From Flavobacterium galactosidilyticum (lineage in GTDB: Bacteria > Bacteroidota > Bacteroidia > Flavobacteriales > Flavobacteriaceae), in assembly GCF_020911945.1 (NCBI RefSeq), contig NZ_CP087135.1:1054001-1118000 (forward strand): a DNA stretch of 64,000 nucleotides, in the 5' to 3' direction. The position numbers and the translations under genes were made by a program. This document shows, piece by piece, positions 36,869-46,691 of this stretch. The notes beneath the pieces were generated by a model. That model was given only the letters and a program-made list of their open reading frames with translations. It ran no database searches and had not been told where the DNA came from. Position 1 is the first letter of the stretch, and the number at the start of each line of letters is the position of its first letter.

Positions 36869-37101
36869 TTTTTAGCTTCCTCGATGTATGAGATAGCTTG
36901 ACCTACAGTAGCAATGTTTTCTGCTTGATCGTCTGGAATTTGAATGTCAAATTCTTTTTCGAATTCCATAATAAGCTCTACAGTGTCTAATGAGTCAGCT
37001 CCTAAATCATTAGTGAAGCTTGCTTCTGTTACAACTTCGTTTTCGTCAACGCCTAATTTGTCTACGATAATCGCTTTTACTCTTGATGCAATGTCTGACA
37101 T
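36865..37101 (-). CDS. acpP: acyl carrier protein
   Basis: A 78-residue acidic protein with the 4'-phosphopantetheine attachment site Ser37 in [16 protein letters not shown]. It carries growing acyl chains in type II fatty acid synthesis. Length and sequence are standard. It is the first gene of the fabF-rnc-pyk run and is transcribed divergently from purN. Confidence 0.97.
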   Translation of the reverse strand: MSDIASRVKAIIVDKLGVDENEVVTEASFTNDLGADSLDTVELIMEFEKEFDIQIPDDQAENIATVGQAISYIEEAKK

Positions 37102-37131
37102 AATCTTTAATTTTAGAATTTAATTTGTTGG

Positions 37132-37160
37132 CAAAAATAAAAAACTTTATTTGAAAACAA
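37132..37160 (-). promoter_or_regulatory. promoter of acpP
   Basis: On the minus strand TTG (37160-37158) and TATTTTTG (37139-37132) are separated by 18 nt, and the ATG lies about 30 nt further on. Confidence 0.6.
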
Positions 37161-37277
37161 CTATTTAGTTAATAAATGTGAGGACTAATGTATAAAATTT
37201 ATTCTAACAAAGCGGAGGCAATGTTATTTATTTTCGTTTTTTATGCGTTTTTTTGTGCTTTAAAAATAGACTAGATT

Positions 37278-37841
37278 ATGAAAAAAATTGTTGTTTTTGC
37301 TTCTGGATCGGGTACAAATGCTGAAAATATCATTCAGTATTTTTCGAAAAATGGAGTTGGAAGTGTTGCGGCTGTTTTTACAAACAAAGCAAATGCCGGT
37401 GTGATTGAAAGAGCAAAAAAATATAATGTTCCTGTTGAAATTTTCTCAAAAGAAGATTTAATAGAAGGTAAAGTACTACAAAAACTTAATGACATTGCTG
37501 TAGATTGGATTATTTTAGCAGGATTTTTATTAAAATTTCCAGAAAACATTGTCAAAGTGTATCCTAATAGGATCATAAACATTCATCCGGCGTTGTTGCC
37601 AAAGTATGGCGGAAAAGGAATGTATGGAATGCACATCCATAAAGCAATTGTTGATAATAAAGAATTAGAAACGGGAATAACTATTCATTACGTAAATGAA
37701 AATTATGATGAAGGCGCTATTATTTTTCAGGAGAATGTAGTTTTGTCAGGAAAGGAAACGGCAGAGGATGTTGCGGCAAAAATTCACCTATTAGAACAAG
37801 AACATTTTCCAAAAGTGATATTGAGTCTTTTAGAAAAATAG
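37278..37841 (+). CDS. purN: phosphoribosylglycinamide formyltransferase
   Basis: A 187-residue enzyme that transfers the formyl group of 10-formyl-THF to GAR in purine synthesis. Visible motifs are KIVVFASGSGTNAENII, the catalytic Asn and His of NIHPALLPKYGGKGMYG, and the ETGITIHYVNENYDEGAIIFQ block that carries the catalytic Asp. It is slightly shorter than the E. coli enzyme. It is divergent from acpP. Confidence 0.95.
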   Translation: MKKIVVFASGSGTNAENIIQYFSKNGVGSVAAVFTNKANAGVIERAKKYNVPVEIFSKEDLIEGKVLQKLNDIAVDWIILAGFLLKFPENIVKVYPNRIINIHPALLPKYGGKGMYGMHIHKAIVDNKELETGITIHYVNENYDEGAIIFQENVVLSGKETAEDVAAKIHLLEQEHFPKVILSLLEK

Positions 37842-37941
37842 AGTTGAAGTGTTTTGATAGGCCACGGTGCTGTAATCTTTTATTGCAAAACCTTGCAAGT
37901 AACAATACTAATTTTAGGTCTTAATTGGCTAATACTATAAA

Positions 37942-38421
37942 ATGGAATACGACGTACATATATACACTGACGGTGCTGCCAAAGGAAATCCAGGAAATGG
38001 AGGTTATGGTGTTGTAATGGAATGGGTTGGTAAACCGTATAAAAAGGAGTTCTATGAAGGTTTTCGTAGAACTACTAACAATCGTATGGAATTGCTTGCC
38101 GTTATTGTAGGTCTTGAGAAATTAAAAAATCCAAACACAAGGGTTTTAGTGATATCGGATTCGAAGTATGTAGTGGATTCTGTGGTTAAGAAATGGGTTC
38201 TTGGTTGGGAGAAAAAGGGTTTTGTAGATCGAAAAAATTCTGATTTATGGAAGCGGTTTCTAATCGTTTATCGCAAGCATAAAGTGGATTTCAAGTGGAT
38301 CAAAGGACATAACAATCATGTTCAAAATGAAAGATGCGATGAGTTAGCGGTTATGGCTTCGATGCAAAAGCAACTTTCTATTGACGCTTTTTACGAAAAG
38401 GAGGAGGCGAAATTGCTGTAA
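37942..38421 (+). CDS. rnhA: ribonuclease HI
   Basis: A 159-residue endonuclease for the RNA strand of RNA-DNA hybrids. The four catalytic acidic residues can be placed in YTDGAAKGNPGNGGYG (Asp), TTNNRMELLAV (Glu), VISDSKYVVDSV (Asp) and NERCDELAVMAS (Asp); the basic protrusion KKWVLGWEKKGFVDRKN is present. Length is standard. It follows purN by 100 nt; no terminator lies between them. Confidence 0.96.
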   Translation: MEYDVHIYTDGAAKGNPGNGGYGVVMEWVGKPYKKEFYEGFRRTTNNRMELLAVIVGLEKLKNPNTRVLVISDSKYVVDSVVKKWVLGWEKKGFVDRKNSDLWKRFLIVYRKHKVDFKWIKGHNNHVQNERCDELAVMASMQKQLSIDAFYEKEEAKLL

Positions 38422-38473
38422 ATTTTTCAATATTCTAATTGAAAAATTAGCAAAATTTTACGTTTTAAATCCA

Positions 38474-38504
38474 TTGCAGTTTTATTACTTATAAACTATC
38501 TTTG
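38474..38504 (+). promoter_or_regulatory. promoter of the PfkB kinase gene
   Basis: TTG at 38474-38476 and TATCTTTG at 38497-38504 are 20 nt apart; the ATG is 23 nt downstream. Confidence 0.65.
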
Positions 38505-38527
38505 CACCTTAATTCGAAACGTATATA

Positions 38528-39451
38528 ATGAATAAATTATTGATTGTTGGAACTGTAGCTTTCGACGCAATTGAAACTCCTTTTGGAAAAACTGATAAGA
38601 TTTTAGGTGGTGCAGCTACTTATATTGGATTGTCTGCTTCATTTTTTAATTTACAATCGGCTATAGTTTCTGTAGTTGGAGATGATTTTCCACAAGAATA
38701 TTTAGATTTATTAACAGCAAGAAATATTGATATTTCTGGTCTTGAAGTTGTCAAGGGAGGGAAAACTTTCTTTTGGAGCGGTCGCTACCATAACGACTTA
38801 AATTCAAGAGACACGTTAGATACGCAATTAAACGTTTTGGCAGATTTTCAGCCGAAAGTTCCTCAAGATTATAAAAATTCAGATATAGTGATGTTAGGAA
38901 ACTTGCATCCTTTAGTGCAAAGTAGCGTTTTGGATCAAATGGAAAAGCAACCAAAATTAGTGGTACTTGACACGATGAACTTCTGGATGGATTGTGCGCT
39001 ACCGGAATTATTAGAAGTGATCAAGCGTGTAGATGTTATTACAATCAACGATGAAGAAGCGCGTCAGCTTTCTGGTGAATATTCTTTAGTTAAGGCTGCA
39101 GCCAAAATTCAGACGATGGGTCCAAAATATGTGGTGATTAAAAAAGGAGAACACGGAGCGCTTTTGTTTCATAACAAAGATGTGTTCTTTGCACCAGCTT
39201 TACCATTAGAAGAAGTTTTTGATCCAACTGGAGCTGGAGATACTTTTGCCGGTGGATTCGCTGGGTATATTACACAAAGCGAAAACATTTCATTTGATAA
39301 TATGAAAAATGCAATTATTCAAGGTTCTAATCTAGCTTCCTTTTGTGTGGAGAAATTTGGAACGGAAAAAATGCTTGATTTAGATAAAAGTGACGTGTTG
39401 TCAAGATTGCAACAATTTAAGTCATTGACACAATTTGATATAGAATTATAA
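38528..39451 (+). CDS. PfkB-family carbohydrate or nucleoside kinase
   Basis: A 307-residue ribokinase-fold enzyme. The C-terminal signature DPTGAGDTFAGGFAGY holds the anion hole and catalytic Asp; the N-terminal LGGAATYIGLSASFF motif is also typical. Substrate cannot be read from the sequence: adenosine, ribose or another sugar are possible. It is flanked by its own promoter and terminator. Confidence 0.9.
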   Translation: MNKLLIVGTVAFDAIETPFGKTDKILGGAATYIGLSASFFNLQSAIVSVVGDDFPQEYLDLLTARNIDISGLEVVKGGKTFFWSGRYHNDLNSRDTLDTQLNVLADFQPKVPQDYKNSDIVMLGNLHPLVQSSVLDQMEKQPKLVVLDTMNFWMDCALPELLEVIKRVDVITINDEEARQLSGEYSLVKAAAKIQTMGPKYVVIKKGEHGALLFHNKDVFFAPALPLEEVFDPTGAGDTFAGGFAGYITQSENISFDNMKNAIIQGSNLASFCVEKFGTEKMLDLDKSDVLSRLQQFKSLTQFDIEL

Positions 39452-39456
39452 TGTAT

Positions 39457-39484
39457 GAAAAACCTCGGAAACGGGGTTTTTTTG
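39457..39484 (+). terminator. terminator after the PfkB kinase gene
   Basis: AAAACCTCG and CGGGGTTTT (one mismatch) enclose GAAA and are followed by a T-run. Confidence 0.88.
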
Positions 39485-39586
39485 TTTGCTAAAATAGCAA
39501 CTAACTGCAGCGAGTCTGATTATTGAAAACAGCATAAATCAGCTCAATTAATACACAGAATAACACAACAATTACAAATAAATACA

Positions 39587-41485
39587 ATGAGTGACGCTTT
39601 AAAACATGAATGTGGTATAGCCTTAGTACGACTACTTAAACCGCTTGAATTCTACAAAGAGAAATATGGAACTTCTTTTTACGGAATTCAGAAAATGTAT
39701 CTTCTTATGGAGAAGCAGCACAATCGCGGACAAGATGGTGCTGGTTTTGCAAGTATAAAATTAGATGTGGAACCAGGAGAGCGTTATATTAGCCGCGTTC
39801 GATCGAATGATTCACAACCGATTCAGGATGTTTTTACTCAAATTAATGATAGAATAAACGAAGAAATGACAGCTCATCCTGAATATGCGGATGATGTGGC
39901 ACTTCAAAAAAAGAAAATTCCATATTTAGGCGAATTGTTTTTAGGACATGTTCGTTACGGAACTTTTGGAAAAAATAGTATTGAGAGCGTACATCCATTT
40001 CTACGTCAGAATAACTGGATGCATAGAAACCTGATTCTAGCAGGTAACTTCAATATGACTAATGTGCAAGAACTTTTTCAAAGTTTAATTGAATTAGGGC
40101 AGCACCCTAAAGAAATGGCAGACACGGTTACTGTTATGGAAAAAATTGGACATTTTCTAGATGACGCAGTGACTGATTTGTACCAAGATTGTAAAAACGA
40201 AGGTTTAAATAAGAGAGATGCTTCGGCTGTGATAGCAGAGCGACTAGATGTAGCACGCATCTTAAGAAGAGCGTCAAAAAACTTAGACGGAGGTTACGCA
40301 ATGGCCGGTCTTTTAGGTCATGGTGATGCTTTTGTTTTTAGAGATCCTGCAGGAATTCGTCCCGCTTATTTTTATCAGGACGACGAGATAGTGGTGGTTG
40401 CTTCTGAAAGACCAGTAATTCAAACTGCTTTTAATGTTCCTTTTGAAAAAATTCAAGAAATTGAGCCAGGAAGTGCCTTGATAATCAAAAAGAATGGAAC
40501 CATTTCTATGGAAGAAATTCTGACTCCTACAGTTAGAAAATCATGTTCATTCGAGCGTATTTATTTCTCTAGAGGAAGCGATGCCGAAATATATCAAGAA
40601 AGAAAAACTCTAGGAAAGTTAATTCTTCCTGCGGTTTTAAAGGCAATAGATAAAGATACAGACAATACTGTTTTTTCGTATATTCCTAATACTGCTGAAA
40701 CCTCTTTCTACGGAATGGTAGAAGCTGCGCAAGATTTTTTAAATAAAAGAAAGAATAACCATATTCTTAAAAACAGAGATGTTTTAACTAAAGAATCGCT
40801 TGAAGAGCTATTAGCTGTAAAAATACGTACTGAAAAAGTAGCAATTAAAGATGCGAAATTAAGAACATTTATTACTGAGGATAGTAGTCGTGATGATTTA
40901 GTGGCGCACGTTTATGACGTTACTTACGGTGTTATCAAGCCAACAGATAATTTAGTAATTATCGACGATAGTATTGTGCGTGGAACTACGTTGAAAATGA
41001 GTATCATTAAAATGATGGATCGTTTAAACCCTAAACGAATTGTTATTGTTTCATCAGCTCCACAAATTCGTTATCCTGATTGCTATGGAATTGATATGGC
41101 TAAAATGGAAGGGTTAATTGCATTTAGAGCAGCACTTGAGCTATTGAAAGAAAGAAATCAATATCATATTGTTGATGAAGTGTATTTGAAATGTAAAGCG
41201 CAAGAAAACTTTTTAGATACTGAGGTTGTTAATTATGTTACAGCTATTTATGCGCCATTCAAACCACAAGAAATATCAGATAAAATTGCTGAAATGTTGA
41301 GTTCACCTGAAATTAAAGCAGAAGTGAAAATTATTTTTCAAACGGTTGCTAATCTACATATTGCTTGTCCTAAAAATTTAGGAGATTGGTATTTTACAGG
41401 TGATTATCCAACACCAGGAGGGAATCGCGTGGTAAATCGTGCATTTATGAATTTTTACGAAGGAAAAGACGCAAGAGCCTATTAA
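39587..41485 (+). CDS. purF: amidophosphoribosyltransferase
   Basis: A 632-residue enzyme of the first committed step of purine synthesis. The class II glutaminase part begins HECGIALVRLL, with the nucleophile as Cys9, so an 8-residue leader must be removed, as in the B. subtilis-type enzyme. EKQHNRGQDGAGFAS and GHVRYGTFG are glutaminase motifs, and VIIDDSIVRGTTLK is the PRPP-binding loop. The protein is well over 100 residues longer than E. coli PurF (about 505), with an insertion between residues 60 and 110 and an extended C terminus; from memory this long form is usual in flavobacteria. Confidence 0.93.
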   Translation: MSDALKHECGIALVRLLKPLEFYKEKYGTSFYGIQKMYLLMEKQHNRGQDGAGFASIKLDVEPGERYISRVRSNDSQPIQDVFTQINDRINEEMTAHPEYADDVALQKKKIPYLGELFLGHVRYGTFGKNSIESVHPFLRQNNWMHRNLILAGNFNMTNVQELFQSLIELGQHPKEMADTVTVMEKIGHFLDDAVTDLYQDCKNEGLNKRDASAVIAERLDVARILRRASKNLDGGYAMAGLLGHGDAFVFRDPAGIRPAYFYQDDEIVVVASERPVIQTAFNVPFEKIQEIEPGSALIIKKNGTISMEEILTPTVRKSCSFERIYFSRGSDAEIYQERKTLGKLILPAVLKAIDKDTDNTVFSYIPNTAETSFYGMVEAAQDFLNKRKNNHILKNRDVLTKESLEELLAVKIRTEKVAIKDAKLRTFITEDSSRDDLVAHVYDVTYGVIKPTDNLVIIDDSIVRGTTLKMSIIKMMDRLNPKRIVIVSSAPQIRYPDCYGIDMAKMEGLIAFRAALELLKERNQYHIVDEVYLKCKAQENFLDTEVVNYVTAIYAPFKPQEISDKIAEMLSSPEIKAEVKIIFQTVANLHIACPKNLGDWYFTGDYPTPGGNRVVNRAFMNFYEGKDARAY

Positions 41486-41567
41486 GTTGATAAATGGTGG
41501 CTTTTATCGGTTTTATTAGTTGTTTGTCTAATATATTTGGCGATAAACGCCTTCTGTTATAAATTTG

Positions 41568-41606
41568 ATCTACCATAAAATTAGTAGGTTAAGCTTATGG
41601 TAGATT
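41568..41606. repeat. perfect inverted repeat downstream of purF
   Basis: ATCTACCATAA at 41568-41578 is perfectly complementary to TTATGGTAGAT at 41596-41606, leaving a 17-nt loop. There is no T-tract; it precedes the true terminator. Confidence 0.7.
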
Positions 41607-41612
41607 TGGGGC

Positions 41613-41643
41613 AAAAAGGGTGGAAGTAATTCCACCTTTTTTA
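41613..41643 (+). terminator. terminator after purF
   Basis: AAAAAGGGTGGAA and TTCCACCTTTTT enclose GTAA; the T-run continues beyond the stem. Confidence 0.9.
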
Positions 41644-41685
41644 TGGAATACACTCAACGAAAAAGAATCGAAAAAATACCAATAT

Positions 41686-41723
41686 AAAAAAACGGATGAA
41701 CTTATTAGCTCATCCGTTTTTTA
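41686..41723. terminator. terminator between purF and sod, usable on both strands
   Basis: AAAAAACGGATGA pairs with TCATCCGTTTTTT around a 10-nt loop. A- and T-runs on both sides make it a bidirectional terminator, probably mainly for the minus-strand sod gene. Confidence 0.88.
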
Positions 41724-41761
41724 TTTTCAGTGATTAGATCTGTGTTATAATTAAAAAAAAT

Positions 41762-42370
41762 CTATTTCTCTAAAGCATATCTTCTAGCTACTTCAGTCCA
41801 GTTAATTACATTGAAGAAAGCTTCGATATAATCTGGTCTTCTATTTTGATAATGCAAGTAGTAAGCATGCTCCCAAACATCCATTCCTAAAATTGGAGTT
41901 CCGCCACAACCTACACCAGGCATTAATGGATTATCTTGATTAGGTGTTCCGCAAACACTTACTTTTCCGCCTTTATGAGTGCAAAGCCAAGCCCATCCAG
42001 AACCAAATTGTGTAGCTCCTGCTTTACTGAAACTTGCTTTAAATTCGTCAAAGGTTCCAAAAGCAGCCTCAATTGCAGCTAATAAATCACCAGTAGGTAA
42101 TCCGCCACCATTAGGAGCCATAACAGTCCAGAACAAGTTGTGATTGTAAAAACCACCACCGTTGTTTCTAACAGCCATGTTTTTCATGTCAAGATTGATC
42201 AAGATGTTTTCAATAGTCTTACCTTCCATATCTGTACCTGCAACTGCAGCGTTCAGATTAGTAGTGTAAGCATTATGATGTTTTGTATGATGGATTTCCA
42301 TTGTACGAGCATCGATATTTGGTTCTAATGCATCATAAGCATAAGGTAATTGTGGTAATTCAAAAGCCAT
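41762..42370 (-). CDS. Fe/Mn superoxide dismutase
   Basis: A 202-residue enzyme that converts superoxide to oxygen and hydrogen peroxide. Metal ligands fall in [11 protein letters not shown] (His), [10 protein letters not shown] (His) and the C-terminal [16 protein letters not shown] block (Asp and His). FGSGWAWL is also typical. Iron versus manganese use cannot be settled here. It is transcribed on the minus strand; the 42371-42662 region upstream shows no gene, and no convincing promoter was fixed. Confidence 0.95.
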   Translation of the reverse strand: MAFELPQLPYAYDALEPNIDARTMEIHHTKHHNAYTTNLNAAVAGTDMEGKTIENILINLDMKNMAVRNNGGGFYNHNLFWTVMAPNGGGLPTGDLLAAIEAAFGTFDEFKASFSKAGATQFGSGWAWLCTHKGGKVSVCGTPNQDNPLMPGVGCGGTPILGMDVWEHAYYLHYQNRRPDYIEAFFNVINWTEVARRYALEK

Positions 42371-42662
42371 AATATGATTGTTTAAATTAATGTATAATAT
42401 TATATTTAGTCAAATTTAGACATTTAAGTTTGGAATTGGAAATTCTAGGGTGTTATAATTTCATTAAATAAAGGGATAAGGAACTCCGTTTTGCTATAAA
42501 TTGATTGATAATCAGGAGTTTTTAGGGGTTTAATTCTTAATTCCTCGGTGACATAGATGCAGAGTTAGAACGTTATGGATTCGTAAAGTAGTATTGGGTT
42601 CTGTTTATGAATTGTTAAACTTGGCTTATGGTTGAATTAGTGAATGCAATTGCGGTTATATG

Positions 42663-43346
42663 TTACGATTGTGCCATTGCCATGCAAACAATACTAATTC
42701 TAGCTCCAGGAATTTTTAATAACGCTCGAGAACAAGCTTCAAGGGTAGATCCTGTGGTGATTACGTCGTCAATTAGTACGAAATGTTTATTGTGATCTTT
42801 CTCTGAATAAGTAACGTCAAAAACACTTTCAATTCCTTCTGTTCTGCCCAAAAGATTTTTCTTAGATTGTGTTTTCGAATATTTATTTCGAACCAAAAGG
42901 CAATCATTATAAGGTATATTTAATCTACCAGAAAGTGCTTTGCCAAACGTTGTTACCTGATTGTAGCCCCGCTCTCTGAATTTTCTTGGGTGTAAGGGAA
43001 CTGGGATTATTTCATCTACTGTTTTCATGAATTCCATACAACTTAAATCTTCAGCATACCATTCGCCAACAATGGAGCCTATTTCTTCATGCCCTTTGTA
43101 TTTTAAATTATGAATGAGCTGTTGTACAATTCCCTTTTTATGAAAATAAAACAATGCCGATGCATGCAGTATCGGAACTCTTCCATAAAACTTTTTTGAA
43201 GCGTCGTTATCAGGACTCAAATGATGATTTGTAAGAGGTATATCATGTCGGCAAACGGTGCAAATTACATTTTCATTTGTGAGTAAAAAGGAGTTGCATC
43301 CGGAACAGACTTTTGGGAAAAAGAGATTTAGAATGCTTTTAAACAT
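42663..43346 (-). CDS. ComF-family phosphoribosyltransferase-like protein
   Basis: A 227-residue protein. An N-terminal zinc-ribbon (CSGCNSFL and CTVCRHDIP) is followed by a type I phosphoribosyltransferase fold with the loop FVLIDDVITTGSTLEACSRAL and the family block EIIPVPLHPRKFRERGYNQ. ComF/GntX proteins aid DNA uptake in competent species, but the exact activity is not established. It is transcribed divergently from glyS, with about 100 nt between. Confidence 0.9.
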   Translation of the reverse strand: MFKSILNLFFPKVCSGCNSFLLTNENVICTVCRHDIPLTNHHLSPDNDASKKFYGRVPILHASALFYFHKKGIVQQLIHNLKYKGHEEIGSIVGEWYAEDLSCMEFMKTVDEIIPVPLHPRKFRERGYNQVTTFGKALSGRLNIPYNDCLLVRNKYSKTQSKKNLLGRTEGIESVFDVTYSEKDHNKHFVLIDDVITTGSTLEACSRALLKIPGARISIVCMAMAQS

Positions 43347-43444
43347 ATAATCAGAGATTTAATTGTAAAAATAAGCAAATCGATGTTTGAATCTTCAGCA
43401 ATTTACTTTTTTTAGAACATCGCTTTTTATATTTTTGCACCACT

Positions 43445-44986
43445 ATGGCAAAACAAGAAGATTTATTTAAGAATGTAGTTTCGCACGCAAAAGAGTACGG
43501 ATTTATTTTTCCGTCAAGCGAAATCTACGATGGTTTAAGTGCGGTATATGATTATGCACAAAACGGAGTGGAGTTAAAAAAGAATATTCGTGAATACTGG
43601 TGGAAAGCGATGGTTCAAATGAATGATAATATTGTGGGTCTAGACTCATCAATTTTAATGCACCCTACAACTTGGAAAGCTTCTGGTCACGTAGATGCGT
43701 TCAATGATCCGTTAATTGATAATAAAGATTCGAAAAGAAGATATAGAGCTGACGTTTTGATTGAAGATTATGCTGAAAAGTTAAATCAAAAAGCAATTAA
43801 GGAGATTGAAAAAGCACGTACTCGTTTTGGTGATGCCTTCAATGAGGAGGAATTTGTAACGACTAATGCACGAGTGATTGAATACAAATCAAGAGAAAGA
43901 GAAATTCTAGAAAGAATGGGACGTTCACTTGGAAATGAAGATTTAGAGGATGTTAAAGCCTTGATCGAAGAGCTAGAGATTGCTTGTCCTGAATCAGGTT
44001 CACGAAATTGGACAGAAGTACGTCAGTTTAACTTGATGTTTGGAACTAAGTTAGGAGCATCATCAGATACTGCAATGGATTTGTATTTACGTCCAGAAAC
44101 AGCACAAGGTATTTTTGTTAATTTCTTGAATGTTCAAAAATCAGGACGAATGAAAGTCCCTTTTGGTATTGCACAGACGGGAAAAGCCTTTAGAAATGAG
44201 ATTGTTGCTAGACAGTTTATTTTCCGTATGCGTGAATTTGAACAAATGGAAATGCAATTTTTTGTTCGTCCAGGTGATGAAATGAAGCATTACGAGTTTT
44301 GGAAAGAAGCTCGATTGAAATGGCATGTGTCTCTTGGTTTAGGAAGAGAGAATTACCGTTTTCATGATCACGAAAAGTTAGCACATTACGCTAATGCAGC
44401 AGCAGATATTGAGTTTAATTTTCCTTTCGGATTTAAAGAGTTAGAAGGAATTCACTCTCGTACTGATTTTGATTTAAAAGCACACGAACAATTTTCAGGA
44501 AGAAAATTACAGTATTTTGATGCTGAATTGAATCAAAATTATGTGCCTTATGTAGTAGAAACTTCAGTAGGGTTAGATAGAATGTTTTTAGCTGTTTTTG
44601 CCACTTCATTAAAAGAAGAAACGTTAGAAGATGGTTCAACAAGAACAGTATTAAAATTGCCATCCGTTTTAGCACCTACAAAAGCGGCAGTTTTACCGTT
44701 GGTTAAAAAAGACGGTTTACCTGAGATTGCACATAAAATTATTGAAGACTTAAAATGGGATTTCAATGTGTCTTACGATGAGAAAGATGCAGTAGGAAGA
44801 CGTTATAGAAGACAAGATGCGCTAGGAACTCCTTTTTGCATTACAGTGGATCATCAAACTGTCGAGGATCAAACGGTAACTATTCGTCATAGAGACACGA
44901 TGAAACAAGATCGCGTAGCTATTTCAGAATTAAAATCAATTATTGAAAATGAAGTTTCAATGAAAAATTGGTTGATGAAAATGTAA
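43445..44986 (+). CDS. glyS: glycyl-tRNA synthetase (alpha2 type)
   Basis: A 513-residue class II synthetase of the homodimeric type that charges tRNA-Gly. Motif 2 appears as GKAFRNEIVARQFIFRMREFEQMEMQFF, motif 3 as ETSVGLDRMFLAVF, and the anticodon-binding domain from about residue 410 (PTKAAVLPLVKKDGL). A TATTTTTG box at 43430-43437 lies just before the ATG. A strong terminator ends the transcript, and the defence island begins after it. Confidence 0.96.
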   Translation: MAKQEDLFKNVVSHAKEYGFIFPSSEIYDGLSAVYDYAQNGVELKKNIREYWWKAMVQMNDNIVGLDSSILMHPTTWKASGHVDAFNDPLIDNKDSKRRYRADVLIEDYAEKLNQKAIKEIEKARTRFGDAFNEEEFVTTNARVIEYKSREREILERMGRSLGNEDLEDVKALIEELEIACPESGSRNWTEVRQFNLMFGTKLGASSDTAMDLYLRPETAQGIFVNFLNVQKSGRMKVPFGIAQTGKAFRNEIVARQFIFRMREFEQMEMQFFVRPGDEMKHYEFWKEARLKWHVSLGLGRENYRFHDHEKLAHYANAAADIEFNFPFGFKELEGIHSRTDFDLKAHEQFSGRKLQYFDAELNQNYVPYVVETSVGLDRMFLAVFATSLKEETLEDGSTRTVLKLPSVLAPTKAAVLPLVKKDGLPEIAHKIIEDLKWDFNVSYDEKDAVGRRYRRQDALGTPFCITVDHQTVEDQTVTIRHRDTMKQDRVAISELKSIIENEVSMKNWLMKM

Positions 44987-45005
44987 TTATATTTTGACTT
45001 TAATG

Positions 45006-45041
45006 CAAAGGCTTCTCGATTTCGAGAAGCCTTTGTTGTTT
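45006..45041 (+). terminator. terminator after glyS
   Basis: AAAGGCTTCTCG and CGAGAAGCCTTT form a perfect 12-bp stem around ATTT, followed by a T-rich tail. The rest of the gap to 45305 holds the island promoter and a stretch with no gene that is unlike neighbouring spacers (CCCAACACACCAAGCCCACCC-like, locally C-rich). Confidence 0.92.
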
Positions 45042-45243
45042 AATAATGGATTTGTTCGACTCATTTTAATAACGACCGTGAAAACATCAACCGGCGGTCA
45101 GATTAACGGAAAATTGTCAAAGCTTCATAAAATTAAAAGAGGGCAAGCCGACTCACAAAGCCAAAGCTTTTGCACCACATTTAATTTTACCCCAACACAC
45201 CAAGCCCACCCACCACAGCAATGATAGAAACTTTGCTAAAAAT

Positions 45244-45274
45244 TTTGGCATCAGGAACAGAATGACTAAATTTG
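45244..45274 (+). promoter_or_regulatory. promoter of the defence island
   Basis: TTTG at 45244-45247 and TAAATTTG at 45267-45274 are 19 nt apart, a consensus match. The regulator ATG is 31 nt downstream. The tight spacing of the following genes suggests one transcript. Confidence 0.65.
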
Positions 45275-45305
45275 CCAAAAGTGTCAAGAAATAAATTTCA
45301 AGATT

Positions 45306-45632
45306 ATGAAAGAAACATTTGGCGAATATATTCACAACCTTAGAACAGACAATGGTTTGACTCTAACCAAACTAGCGGCTGCATTAGACATTGACCAATC
45401 TACACTTTCAAAAATTGAGAATGGCAAAAGAAATGTACCAGAGGAGATTTTACCAAAACTCTCAATTGCTTTTAATCTTGACTTAAAAGAATTAGAACAC
45501 GAATATTTGAGTGAAAAAATTGCGGAAATGATTTATCCGCAAGAAGAAACTCAGAAACTATTTTTAGCTGCTGAGGAGAAAGCTAAATATATGAGAATTA
45601 AAAACCAACAACAAAGTACAATAAAGTTTTAA
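45306..45632 (+). CDS. XRE-family regulator of the restriction-modification system
   Basis: A 108-residue protein with an N-terminal helix-turn-helix of Cro/C1 type (GEYIHNLRTDNGLTLTKLAAAL, DQSTLSKIENGKRNVPEE). The C-terminal tail is helical and charged. Its place directly ahead of the methyltransferase (2-nt gap) suggests a controller protein that delays endonuclease expression, although it is longer than classical C proteins of about 80 residues. Operator sites were not identified. Confidence 0.85.
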   Translation: MKETFGEYIHNLRTDNGLTLTKLAAALDIDQSTLSKIENGKRNVPEEILPKLSIAFNLDLKELEHEYLSEKIAEMIYPQEETQKLFLAAEEKAKYMRIKNQQQSTIKF

Positions 45633-45634
45633 CT

Positions 45635-46690
45635 ATGATAGGAGTATCATTATTTTCAAGTGCAGGCATAGCAGAAACTTACTTTGACGAAGTAGGAATA
45701 AATATTGTTGCAGCCAACGAATTGGTTCAGGAAAGAGCCGATTTGTATCAGGCGTTATATCCTAAATCTAAAATGATTGCAGGAAGTATTTTAGATGAAA
45801 ATGTTTTCAATACACTTGTAGAAAGTACACCAAAGAAATTAGATTTTTTAATTGCTTCACCGCCTTGTCAGGGAATGAGTGTTGCGGGAAAAAATAGAAA
45901 TATTGAGCAAATGCTCAATGATGAAAGGAATTATCTTGTCTTTAAAATCATTGATTTTATTAAGTTAAAATCGCCCGACTTTGTACTGATTGAAAATGTT
46001 CCTACATTTTTCAAAATGATTTTACCATACGAAAACCAACATTTGAAAGTAACTGAAATTTTAAATCTCTTATTTGTTAAAGAATATAATATTGAAGCCA
46101 ATGTTTATGATGCAGCCGAATATGGTGTTGCCCAAAGGCGAACAAGAGCAATTATAAAACTATTTCGAAAAGGAAAAAAATGGGGAGAACCTATAAAATC
46201 TGAAAAACAAATAACAGTAGAAGAAAAAATCGGTTTTTTGCCAAGCATTGAAGCTGGACAGTATTCAAAAATCAAATGGCATTTTGCCCGAAAACATTCA
46301 GATAATCACATAACTTGGATGAAACACACACCAACAGGGAAGACAGCTTTTGAGAATGATAAGTATTTTCCAGTGAAACCAAACGGAGAAAAAATAAAAA
46401 GCTACAATACTTCATATAGACGGATTAAATGGGACGAACCTGCACCAACTATTACAATGCGTAATGATGCAATCAGTTCACAACTGAATGTACACCCAGG
46501 CAAAGAATTAAAAAACGGAACTTATTCTGACGCAAGGGTTTTAACACCTTTGGAGTTAATGTTGTTATCATCCTTGCCGCAAGATTGGAATATTCCAGAC
46601 AATACACCCGAATTATTAATCAGAAAATGCATAGGAGAATGTATTCCACCTTTGTTAATTAAGAATATTGTTGCTCAAATAAATCGATAA
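45635..46690 (+). CDS. DNA (cytosine-5-)-methyltransferase
   Basis: A 351-residue m5C methyltransferase. Motif I is a variant (SLFSSAGIAETYF), motif IV is SPPCQGMS with catalytic Cys78, motif VI is IENVP (120-123), and motif VIII is QRRTR (167-171). A motif-X-like IGECIPPLLIKNIV closes the protein. The target-recognition region is short. It protects host DNA from the endonuclease encoded 1 nt downstream. The recognition site cannot be read from sequence. Confidence 0.93.
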   Translation: MIGVSLFSSAGIAETYFDEVGINIVAANELVQERADLYQALYPKSKMIAGSILDENVFNTLVESTPKKLDFLIASPPCQGMSVAGKNRNIEQMLNDERNYLVFKIIDFIKLKSPDFVLIENVPTFFKMILPYENQHLKVTEILNLLFVKEYNIEANVYDAAEYGVAQRRTRAIIKLFRKGKKWGEPIKSEKQITVEEKIGFLPSIEAGQYSKIKWHFARKHSDNHITWMKHTPTGKTAFENDKYFPVKPNGEKIKSYNTSYRRIKWDEPAPTITMRNDAISSQLNVHPGKELKNGTYSDARVLTPLELMLLSSLPQDWNIPDNTPELLIRKCIGECIPPLLIKNIVAQINR

Positions 46691-46691
46691 T

